Origin: Polytrichum commune
Taxonomy: Eukaryota; Streptophyta; Polytrichopsida; Polytrichales; Polytrichaceae
Reading direction: 5' to 3'
Length of the DNA stretch: 64,000 bases
Assembly (NCBI GenBank): GCA_950295325.1
Contig: OX485805.1
Location: 31,607,501-31,671,500 of the forward strand
Part shown: positions 37,154 through 46,540 of the stretch, piece after piece
Position numbering within the stretch: position 1 is the first letter of the stretch
Layout: each line of letters starts with the position of its first letter
Translations under genes and position numbers: made by a program
Notes under the pieces: generated by a model
What the model saw: only the letters and a program-made list of their open reading frames with translations
Told to the model about the DNA's origin: nothing
Databases searched by the model: none

Positions 37154-37668
37154 GGGCATCGCCAGTGGATCTAGATAAAGCTCACTGCAAACCAAAACCT
37201 ATCTTTTGACTGACCTAAAATTAGAACTGAAATTACCATCATTAGAAGCACACCTAAATAAACGTGAGATATTTCTCAAGAAAAAAGAATTGTAAAAATT
37301 TGACGTAGGTGAAATCCCTCATTGAAAACACCACATTTTCAAAATTTAGAGGGAGTGCACCAAATCTTGCTTAAAAATGGACAGATCCTCCCACACTCCC
37401 TCTAAATGTCAAAAATTTGGAGGGAATGTGGGAGGATCTTTCCATTTTTAAGCAAGATTTGGTGCACTCCCTCTAAATTTTGAAAATGTGGTGTTTTCAA
37501 TGAGGGATTTCACCTACGTCAAATTTTTACAATTCTTTTTTCTTGAGAAATATCTCACGTTTATTTAGGTGTGCTTCTAATGATGGTAATTTCAGTTCTA
37601 ATTTTAGGTCAGTCAAAAGATAGGTTTTGGTTTGCAGTGAGCTTTACCTAGATCCACTGGCGATGCCC
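37154..37668. mobile_element. Near-perfect hairpin element, PIF/Harbinger-like
   Basis: Two arms of about 240 bp are almost identical in inverted orientation; by eye I see two mismatches over the outer part (ATCTAGATAAAG against ATCTAGGTAAAG, and ATGGACAGATCC against ATGGAAAGATCC). They are separated by a spacer of a few tens of bases around ATGTCAAAAATTTGG. The ends are GGGCATCGCCAGTGG, flanked by TAA on both sides (37151-37153 and 37669-37671), as in PIF/Harbinger MITEs. There is no open frame of note. Transcription through it would give a long double-stranded RNA. The near-identity implies recent origin or arm conversion, in contrast to the decayed elements around it. Confidence 0.9.
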
Positions 37669-37671
37669 TAA

Positions 37672-39485
37672 CTATCACAACTTCCTTCCTGTATTCTTGG
37701 CAGGGTGTGGGGCCTGGGTTCAAATTTGCATAGTTTTTGTCCAGTCGCGGGCTGGGAAACTCTCGAAACTTTCACAAAGTTAGGCGATCTAAATTGGGAA
37801 CTAGTGTACACTCGACAACTGCCAGAATTGAAAACATTGAGCACTTTTATGTACTTTTTATTTGTGAAATTCATTGGATCTGGTGCCCTGTATGTTGTAA
37901 GTTGTGACCTCTAAACTTAGTCAGAAGCAGGAATGTATGTTATCATGAATGATTGGCTTGATTTTGCAAACGAGATCGATTTTGTTTTTTATTGTGGCTC
38001 CAGACTCGACTCTAGCATCTTGTCCAACCATGAGCTTCAATGGCTTTTCATGGTTGGAAATTGCATATTGTATGAGATCAGATGATGGAAGGGCATCGGG
38101 ACTCTTGAAAGTGGAAGAGCCTCTCTATTGTAGGTAATAAACTTTCATCCAACTACGTGGTTTATGTTATTTCTGTCACTTACTATTTGGAATTATGTAA
38201 TGTTATAACACGCTCTATTTCAAGCTATATTTTGTACAACAATATTACAAATAGGTGGTTTGAGCATTGTAGATTAAAGAGAACTTTTTTTTTTGGGTAA
38301 AAACCCAGATTTTGATTATGAAGTTATAGCATTCCGTAATTTTGAATGGTAAGTAATAGCAAGTACCATAAAATAATGTAATGTAATTCACCAGTCAATT
38401 TTGAACCGTAAGTGTAAGTTGTCCCAATGTCAAATGTGTTGTGTTTGAAAGGTTTAACCTTTCTTTCCCTGGGGGTGCATGGTAATGTTTTTGAAAGTCT
38501 TTGATCATGGTTGCTATCAAGCATATTTGAGTCCATTATGACCAATCTTTTTTTTTCTTTTTTTTAAAAGCTTTATTGAGATGTAAGCCAACTTCTTAAT
38601 GAAGATGTGGGAAGAAGATTCTCTCCAATTCATTTCACAAAAGAAGATTTCATCCATCACCTCTTATCTATGTTCACAGCCTGACCAACTATTCACAAGA
38701 AAAAGAAAAAGAAAAAAGGCTTGATTAGGTAGAAGTCTCGCTACCATTGATCTACTATTGATCTGTAGACAATGTAGCATAGCTTATGGACATGTAAGTT
38801 TATGGATGTTGTTGCAAATGTCTTTGCGTATCTAATAGGAAGGGTGGTTTTCATCTACTTGTTTATCCAAGGACTACATAAACAATGAGTGGATTAAATA
38901 TGCATTGATTGTGCATTACCTACAAAGGAATTTGTGCATTATGTAGTTTGACTCTGCTTTGTAAAATTGAGACCATAAAACTGCTTGAAGGCACCTTTTA
39001 GAATACAATACAACAAGATGTTTTTGTTGAGCATGGAGTTACAATACCAAATCCACAACCAATTTTGATCTTTAAATCGACCTGGGACTCATCGTCCAAT
39101 GCAATTAAAAAATTGCAACCCATGCAAATTGTCCATTCAAATTTCAAAATGCAAGTTGAGATGAAGAATTTATATGACGTTAAAGTGAAGATTTTCATTC
39201 TCTTTAAGTGATCACATAGGGCCTCCCAATTGGTGCACATGTCCTATTGGTGTCGATTCTTAACTACAAACCTTTCCATATACAATGACTCCAAAATCCG
39301 AGTCTATGCAAGGAACTTGAAACTTCAAATGACAATGCCAGAACAAGAGTGATCAAAATCAAAAGCTATGAAAACAAAAATTATAGAGTATAAAGTTCTA
39401 CACACCACTATAATGATAAAATCATGATTTCAATTACAACAAAGTAGATAAAGATGTTGAAGAAAAGTATGTACATAGACTTGAT
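37672..39485. other. Gene-free DNA with a small TIR unit
   Basis: At 38171-38356 the ends CTGTCACTTACTATTTGGAA and TTGAATGGTAAGTAATAG resemble the element at 17954-18115. About 39230-39290 belongs to the dispersed family with GGTGTCGATTCTTAACTACA. No gene was recognised. Confidence 0.4.
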
Positions 39486-39489
39486 TTTT

Positions 39490-40260
39490 GCACTACAGTG
39501 TAGAAGACACTTAAAAATTTGTCCATCACCCTTTTGCAACTTAAACAACTACAATTCGATCAGGCATGCTAGCATACAATCCTCTAGACTAATAAAGTCG
39601 CAAACTTCTTGCACTCGAACCCATAATTGAAGAATACCACTGGGAGGACTAGAGTCTGAGTTCAATCACCGTTTCAGTATAGCCCATATGTGCTCAATAG
39701 GATTTAAGTCAGGGGAATGTGCAAGCCACTCAAACACAAAATGGTTGCTTCCCAAACCATTCTCGAACGATCTTGGTTGTATGCACGGCAACATTGTCTT
39801 GTTGAAAAATGATTCCTTCAAGATTGAACCCAAATGCAAGCAATGTACTACACAAATTTTGCTCTAAAATTGCAATGTAACCTCTAGCATTCAAGTGCCC
39901 TTGTATATTATGCAATGACCCCAATCCTCTACAAGTCAAACAACCCCAAAGCATTATAGAGCCTCCACCATGCTTCACAATTTGGTTCACAACACACATA
40001 GGGATGTTTTCTTTACACCCATCTCTCTTTGAAGCACTTTTGATGCCTTTGTTGCAATTTTGAAACTGCCAACAGTAACTAGCCGTGAAGCATAACACTT
40101 AGGACCTTAGGACGACCTCCTTTAAACAATGCTACACTCATAGCCTCTTTCTCACTCTATTAACTGTAGATTGTGCCAAACCCACTCTTTGCAATCTCTC
40201 TACTGCTCCTCCCCTTCTCTATCAAAACTACAAATATTTTTCTCTTTCTCTCGTGAAATG
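39490..40260 (-). pseudogene. Tc1-type (DD34E) transposase, broken
   Basis: The order on the minus strand follows a Tc1 transposase. A helix-turn-helix segment (SSREIAK then, after a frameshift, VGLAQSTVNRVRKRL) lies at about 40140-40225. GGRPKVLS follows near 40110. The core 39730-40098 has GGGSIMLWGC, GYIAILEQNL and the catalytic Asp in IIFQQDNVAVH. After another frameshift, HSPDLNPIEHIW (39683-39718) supplies the final Glu about 34 residues on. At least two frameshifts and several stops make it inactive, and the first catalytic Asp is not visible. Terminal repeats were not found. It lies between the hairpin element and the SH3P gene. Confidence 0.88.
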
Positions 40261-40812
40261 GATCTCATCTTTCTATACAACCTCCACAAAGCCACAAGAA
40301 GTATTCAACACGATACACACGAAACCCTCAAGTATTTTTTTACTCAAAACAATGAAGAAACAAGAAAATAAGAGCTCTCAAAGAAGGTAGCAAGCGGTGC
40401 CTCAAAAACAGAGTCTATGCGACATCGACGTCTCTCTTCCTCTCACCGAAACCCTAGTGAAGTTGATCACATCTGAAAGTCAACTTCTAGTTCTTTTACA
40501 ATTACATTTTACATTTCCTAAACATATCATTATCTTTTTGTGAAATGCCCATGAAAGTCTTTTTGTTTGATGCATAGACTCGGTTTTTGGAGTCACTGTA
40601 CCACTCGAACATAGGTATCCAATTGAGAAGAACCACCACATACGCTATGTAAAAACAGTTTGGTAGAAATCCAGTCAATAGAGGTGGGGAAATATCACAA
40701 GTGTGGTCCTTTACTTCATTTGACAGTATTTGATAATCCAAGTATTTGATATCCATAGATATCTCTGGGTGACAATGAATGAAGTATGCAGAAAATCATC
40801 AGTGATACTTCT

Positions 40813-41392
40813 AACGTAGCAAGCTCACAATGCAGACTCAACAGGCTGATGAATCTGGTGATGACATTGGACCCACACACCTAAATCCAAGCTGGCTTGG
40901 TTTGGTTTGGGTTACTAAAGCTTCGGTTATGTGTTTCCTGTCGCTTATACTTTTTGGAACTTGTGACCACCTCAACAGCAGCAGCTTCAGAGGATGAAAA
41001 GAATGTTAGAATGTGTATAGACAGAGCTCTGTGCACATTCCGGAGATTGAGATGCATAACCTATGTTTGATGAATCTATTGCTGAACAAGCGAACTCCTT
41101 TTAACTTAGCAACCTCACAATGCAGAGTAAACAGGCTGCTGAATCTGGCGACGACATGTTGAGCTACAAACCTTACATTACAGCACATGCGAGTTACATG
41201 TGGCTTGGTTTTGGGTTACTAAAGCTTCTAAGCGTTGTGATTCCTGCAGTGTCAATGATGCCTTTGGAATCTGTCACCACCTCGATAACAGCAGCTTCAC
41301 AGGATGTAAAGAATGTGGGAATGTATAGAGAAAGAGATCTCTGCACATTCAACAAGTTGAGATGCATAACCTATGTTTTGATGATGAATGCC
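40813..41392 (-). repeat. Tandem duplication (2 x about 290 bp) in the SH3P downstream region
   Basis: 40813-41102 and 41103-41392 are direct copies, roughly four fifths identical by eye. Shared plus-strand strings include CTCACAATGCAG, GGTTTGGGTTACTAAAGCTTC, ACCACCTC, CAGCAGCTTCA, TCTGTGCACATTC or TCTCTGCACATTC, and GAGATGCATAACCTATGTTT. The proximal copy ends about 33 bp from the SH3P stop codon, so both probably lie in its 3' untranslated region. Confidence 0.85.
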
Positions 41393-41425
41393 TTGCCGAA
41401 CAAGAAGCGACCCATCAATCACGAT

Positions 41426-42598
41426 TTAGCTTTTTCTCCCTGGAATTTTCTGCCTCCGGGTCACATACCCTGAAGGAAACCATCCTGACTGGCCATCGCA
41501 CTCCCCCTCCGACCAGCCAGATGCAGTAACTTGGCGAACGACGACATAATCCCCAACATTTAATGAGAGCTCCCCCTCATCCTCTCCCTCAAATGCATGT
41601 GTAGCCTCCGCAAAGAAATACGACTCTTTCTGAGTGGAATCTCGCGAGTTTGAGTCTCGCGAATCAGAGTCTCGTGAATTAGTTCTTCGGGAGTTCTTAA
41701 AGTCTCGGGCATTGATGTCTGGGGAGATGGTAGAGACAGGTAGTACATCATCATCATCCTCATAGGGAGGAGGGGGAGCATCTTCCTCCGAAGGAAAGAC
41801 GTTTCCAGACGATGAATTCAGCTCACTTTGCTGCTGCTCGGACACCATCTGAACATGAAGCTGGTCGAGGATCTGAGCTGCCTTCTGATGGTAAGCACGC
41901 TCAGCCTCCACCATTGCAATCAGCCGTTGCAAAGTGATACGTTGTTGTTGGGTTTCAACCGCCATCATGGCAACCTTAGCCTCCTTCCCAAGCATTTCCA
42001 TTGATGAAGAAAGCTCGCTCAGTTTCGATTCTGCCGCTTGCAACTTCGTTGTGTTATCCGGGTTGCCTGCTGCCTCTTTAGCTCTCCTCCTCTCGACCTC
42101 GTTGGCCTGTGCTTCGGTCTCTAGACGTACCCGATCATATTTCTGGGTAAGGTGCCTTGCGTCTTCTAATGGTGCACCATTCACCATAGCTCGTAGTGGC
42201 TCAGCAACTTGACTGAGAAGAAGCCGGTGCATGTGCTCCCTTTCTTTCTCCACCTGAACTCTTGAGACATTGTATTGAAAGGAGGCCCTGGCGAGTGCCC
42301 CTTGAGCACAAGGGCCCACAGTGCCATACTTCTTGCATTCTTCCGCAAGTTTGCAGGAAACATCGTACTGCTTGCTGCCTGAAGCGATGAAACCCTCTAT
42401 TCCTCTAACAATGTCCCTCTGAAAGTGCTTTGAGGCCTTGGTGGAGGTATACAGCGCCTCCAGCTGGTGGTGTCTCTGCAACCCCGCATTGTCCACCAGG
42501 AATTCGTTGCGCCCTCCTACATGCTTCAGCACTGCATGCTTCACCACTTGGTCTCGGAAATTCCTTGCTCCCTTTCTGAATACATCCATTCTCACCAA
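41426..42598 (-). CDS. SH3P: SH3 domain-containing protein (BAR + SH3), SH3P family
   Basis: The family (Arabidopsis SH3P1-3) binds membranes and clathrin-coated vesicle or autophagosome factors, acting at the cell plate, endosomes and in autophagy. The 390-residue product is a single uninterrupted frame. The N-terminal helical BAR-type region (about 1-270) matches in YTSTKASKHFQRDIVRGIEG, SQVAEPLRAMVNGAPLEDAR, YDRVRLETEAQANEVERR, and MVEAERAYHQKAAQILDQL. A linker carries PPPPYE (acidic follow-up) and a SRDS repeat (SRDSDSRDSNSRDS). The C-terminal SH3 domain (about 330-383) has the ligand-groove residues ATHAF, GDYVVV, GW362SEGE, GW373FP and GYV. Family members start MDAxRKQ, so Met4 (42589) aligns better with the family start than the upstream Met at 42598; either is possible. 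No intron interrupts the coding region, whereas the Arabidopsis genes are multi-exon as I recall. Confidence 0.94.
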   Translation of the reverse strand: MVRMDVFRKGARNFRDQVVKHAVLKHVGGRNEFLVDNAGLQRHHQLEALYTSTKASKHFQRDIVRGIEGFIASGSKQYDVSCKLAEECKKYGTVGPCAQGALARASFQYNVSRVQVEKEREHMHRLLLSQVAEPLRAMVNGAPLEDARHLTQKYDRVRLETEAQANEVERRRAKEAAGNPDNTTKLQAAESKLSELSSSMEMLGKEAKVAMMAVETQQQRITLQRLIAMVEAERAYHQKAAQILDQLHVQMVSEQQQSELNSSSGNVFPSEEDAPPPPYEDDDDVLPVSTISPDINARDFKNSRRTNSRDSDSRDSNSRDSTQKESYFFAEATHAFEGEDEGELSLNVGDYVVVRQVTASGWSEGECDGQSGWFPSGYVTRRQKIPGRKS

Positions 42599-43273
42599 CC
42601 CCGTGTGGTGTGTCCTATCTCATGCACATAACCTTCACCCCTGACCTTCTCTGGATCTGTATCTGTTTCCACAGTACAAACATCCCATCACTACTCATCA
42701 GATCCAGTGCATATTACAAGCGTCCACAGAGCAGGCGGTCGAGCTTACAACCTCCTGCATTATTGAAACCGCTGCTACAAACTCCTTGTGTAACTTGAAT
42801 CTCTATAAGCAATTTCTAACTATTTTTTCTCCACATTGATAGCTCTTGACATGTGCAGCACAATAATGGCTCTTCACATGTCATGCATGGAATGCAAAAA
42901 AATGAAAGGAAAATTGGTTTAGACCAAGTTATTCAGTCTAGCTTCCGCATCATCCAATGTAAACGTATTTACATGTATTTGAGCTCGGGCAGCAAAAGGT
43001 ATCTCGAGGTAGAAGAGGAGAAATCCCAAGTTGGCTCGTACTGAATGAGGTAGGCAATATCAGGACGATCTTTTTGATAAATTTGAATGGCAAGGTGAGG
43101 ATCACTTTGAGGCGTAGAAATAAAGGTTAAATTTATCTATAATGGGCTAGGAAATCATTCAAATCCTCATTTAGGAAAGAACCAGCTCCAAAGGGAGAAA
43201 ACCCAGAGCTAATGAACATGAATAACATCTAAAAGGAGGCCTTGATTTGAATGTTGTTGTTGTTGGGGGAAGC

Positions 43274-43291
43274 GGGGGGGGGGGGGGGGGG
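43274..43291. repeat. G18 homopolymer
   Basis: The longest pure G run in the window, followed by A and five G. It lies in the presumed SH3P leader intron. Confidence 0.95.
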
Positions 43292-43629
43292 AGGGGGATT
43301 CTTATTGGAAAGATATGTAGAACTCAAGATTTTGAAATTGAGTTCAAACTCATCTCAATTTGCGCTTGTTCACACACATTAAAAAGGTCTTAACTTCTAT
43401 TTGTATTGCAAGTGAGAGATGATGTACACGGAAAGGGCTAAAATACGAACTTACTAGAGCAGACGAACAAAAAGCCCTCACAAAATTCTTCCACAAACTT
43501 CTCCCGAAAAGACTGTTCAGGATGAGTATGGGAAGCATTATGCATGAATGGCTTCATCGCTGAAATGGGAGCAGGCCAAATACTTTCAATCAGTTGTGAC
43601 GTTGTTGGTGATAAAGCTGAAGAGATGAC

Positions 43630-44740
43630 TTAAGGCCCCTTCTACACTAGAGAGGTTGAGAGCTGGAAGAAAAGAGCCTTCTTTGGCGGGAAGGAGCCTC
43701 TAACTCATGCTTGTTCACTCAAGCCAACTTTACACTTGAGGTTTCATCTTCAGAGATTAAACTTCTTCCTGGGCTTACAAAGCTTCAACGGCGCCTTCAT
43801 GGATCCCATGTGGAACGTTACGACAAGCCCTTGGTGAAAAACTTGAGCTACCTCATCAATTAAGTAATGTCGAGAGTTCGAGTTTTAGTTTTTCTTGGCT
43901 TGTCACAAACTCCCTTCTGGTCAGTAGCATTCCCTCCTTAATACGTCACTTTGAGAATGGCCACTTTACACTTGCTCAAACTATTGAGAACTTGAGGCTT
44001 GGTGAAGCTCTCAAATAGTTTGAGCTTTGGATTAAATCTTAACTTTCAACTTGAGAGGTTGAACTTCCTTCCGGGCTTACAACGCTTCGACGGCAACTTG
44101 AGGGATCCCACGTGGAACGACTACGACAAGGACTCGATCGAAACCTTGATTTAAGAAATGTCGAGAGTTCGAGCTCTTGTTTTCTTAGGCTTGTCACAAA
44201 TCCTCCTCTGTTCAGTAGCATTTCCCCTTTGGTTACTCACTTTGAACAGGGCCACTTTACACTTGCTCATAGGATTTGATGACAAGCTTTCAAATAGTTT
44301 GAGCTTTCAATGAAGGCTAATCATGAAACCCAAGTACCAAACTCCCGAAAATTGCAAGCTCAAGCTCTCAACTCGAGATCTAGAGTAAAAGGGGGCCTTG
44401 CTCTTCTCTAACTCACAGTACATAACAGGAAGTTTCAAAAAGAGAAGAATGTGGAGATGGCTTGACACAAATTCTCCTTTGTTTAGTAGCATTACCCCCT
44501 TGACACCTGGCCACTTTACACTTGTTTTTGAACTATTGAAAGCTCGGGGATTGGTGAAGCTCTCCAATAATTTAAGCTTGGTATGAAAGCTTATCATGAA
44601 ATCCAAGCACTAAACTTCCGAAAATCACAAGCTCAAGCTCTCAACTCGAGCTCTTGTGCAAAGGGACCCTTACTTTTCTCTAACTCACAGTACATATCAA
44701 AAGGTTTCAAAGAGAGAAGGAAGTGTATAGTATAGTCTAC
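43630..44740. repeat. Degenerate tandem array, units about 270-300 bp
   Basis: Recurring blocks: ACTTCYTYCYGGGCTTACAA at about 43761 and 44062; GTTCAGTAGCATTTCCCC-type strings at about 43919, 44211 and 44481; GGCCACTTTACACTTG at about 43959, 44250 and 44510. A 140 bp block (AAGCTCAAGCTCTCAACTCGAG, then CTCTAACTCACAGTACATA) occurs at 44310-44455 and 44590-44735. The array contains about four partial units. Confidence 0.8.
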
Positions 44741-45760
44741 CATGAACGTCGTCTCGTCACAACTAAGCGTCCGTAACCCTAACCCTCGTAAAACGGCCAC
44801 CGTTTCTTCCTTCGCGTTCACCTCTAGTTCCTTTCCCTAAGCCATCAGATCCTCGCAGCATATCCTGACTCCACCTCCGACATTATCTTCTAAAATGCAC
44901 GAAAGAACAACAACCCGCACACAACACACACACTCGTTCACTAGCTCTCCTCACAGCGTAGAGACAGTGCGATGATTCAGCACTCCTGTTTCGAATCTCT
45001 CACTGCAGGGTCACTCCAACACACAGATCGATCGGGGCAAAAACCAAAACGACGACAAGGTGGTGAACCTTGTAGTAGTAGCCACTTCACAGAGTTGACC
45101 CAACTTTCACACTCTCCGAAAATCATCAGGCTGTACAGAGACGAACAAGCGAGAGACAGCCAAGCAAGCCAGCAAGCCAGCCAGCGAGGCCCAAGGTGCC
45201 TGCTGTCAGAAACAACTGCGAAACTCGCAAAAGACGACAGAAACAATACAGAGTCGAAACCGCCTGCCACGGAGAAGAACCATCGTCTCACTTACCAAAA
45301 GTTGTAAAAACGACACCACCGCCACCTCCTTCAACAGACTCCTTCTTCTTCTTCTTCTTCTTCACCTGCCGAGACGTCTACATCCAGTAGTAGAAGATAT
45401 GGACTCGCTCCTCCGATCCAGTGAAGCTTCGCCGCTTGCGTCGATCCAAACGCGTGGACTCCACATCCCACCCGGGTTGGTTCCCTGGCCCGTTTGTCGC
45501 CAACTTGAACTCAACAACCGCGCAGGAAGCTTAAAAATCGAGTAGTAAGGTAACTTACTTACAGAAGCGCAAAAAGTTGCTGCAACTTGAGGGGATTTGC
45601 AATGACTCGGGTCGGGGGCGAGAGGAATGGTGCAAGCTTGGGTTGAAGCTGCAAGTGGGCCCAGAGTGGCCGAAGGAGAGAGATGAAGCTCTGAATCTAC
45701 GCACGGACTAGATTTCAGGACCACCTCACAGGTCGGAGAACGTGACTGCGAACCACTGTA

Positions 45761-46400
45761 CTGTCCACTGCTGACCGGGGAGGGGGGTGGGTAAAAATAA
45801 TGTCCGTAGTAGGTACATGTGGAACTGAATCTTACGAACGGCTAGTTTCTGGAAAGGAATCTAGATGTGAGGAGCGGGGCCGAGTTGGCAGTGAAGGGGA
45901 GAGGCGACTTGAAATCTACTCCTTTTCTAGATCCTAGAAACGGCTCTCGGTCTGTCGGAGAACGGGAGTGAGGGCACTAGGGAGGGTAGATGTTCTCATG
46001 GGGAACATAAATTACTGAAATCTAGTACAATTGTAGATTCTGGGATTGGGTAATCTAATAGTGTGCATTTTGTACATTTAGTGCCCAGCTAATGATCAAG
46101 GCAATGATCAGGTCAACTCCATGAGTCACGATGTGTATCATTAAATCCAATGAACAGGGCCGGGAGATCCGACCTATGGTTACAGATGAACCAGTTGATT
46201 TTGAGAAATAACTGGTTAAGTTCAAGAATTTGGGTAAATTACCAATCAGTTCAGAGGAATTTCTAAGAATATACCTCGAGTTAATGACGAAAACCTGAAT
46301 GATGTCTCAACATATAACCGGGTGGACTTGGAAACACTAGGATCTCGACCAATCGTGTGCAAGAATCTCCCCGGACACTAATTGAACATAACATTATTAA
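45761..46400. other. Gene-free DNA upstream of the SH3P leader
   Basis: Moderately GC-rich at first, then AT-rich. No recognisable frames or element ends. Confidence 0.4.
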
Positions 46401-46540
46401 GCAGTGTGCATCCGTTCAAGTGGGCCCTGAGAATGTAACCATGAGATGCACAAACCTTGAGCAAGGAGACTCAGATTCAAATTGAGCTCCTAGCATCCCA
46501 TGGTTATTATCTCAGGGCCCATATAACGAATGCACATTGC
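46401..46540. mobile_element. 140-bp foldback element
   Basis: GCAGTGTGCATCCGTT and GGGCCCTGAGAATGTAACCA on the left are mirrored by TGGTTATTATCTCAGGGCCC and AACGAATGCACATTGC on the right. No clear target duplication is present (flanks TTATTAA and TTGATAAT). It is probably a MITE. Confidence 0.55.

Larger units (their letters stand above)
42599..45760 (-). promoter_or_regulatory. Probable SH3P leader exon, leader intron and promoter area
   Basis: About 44.75-45.76 kb is GC-richer and low in repeats, with a TTC run (about 45341-45363) and CCACCGCCACCTCC, resembling a plant 5' leader and core promoter. On the minus strand a donor TTCT|GTAAGTAAG sits at 45562. If it is used, a leader intron of about 3 kb ends just upstream of the ATG at 42598 or 42589; I could not identify its acceptor. 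The tandem array at 43.6-44.7 kb would then be intronic. A separate small gene cannot be excluded. Confidence 0.4.

Noticed and set aside
44972-45307. Overlapping 111- and 104-codon frames on both strands near the SH3P leader
   Set aside because: Both-strand openness reflects GC-rich leader DNA; neither resembles a protein family.
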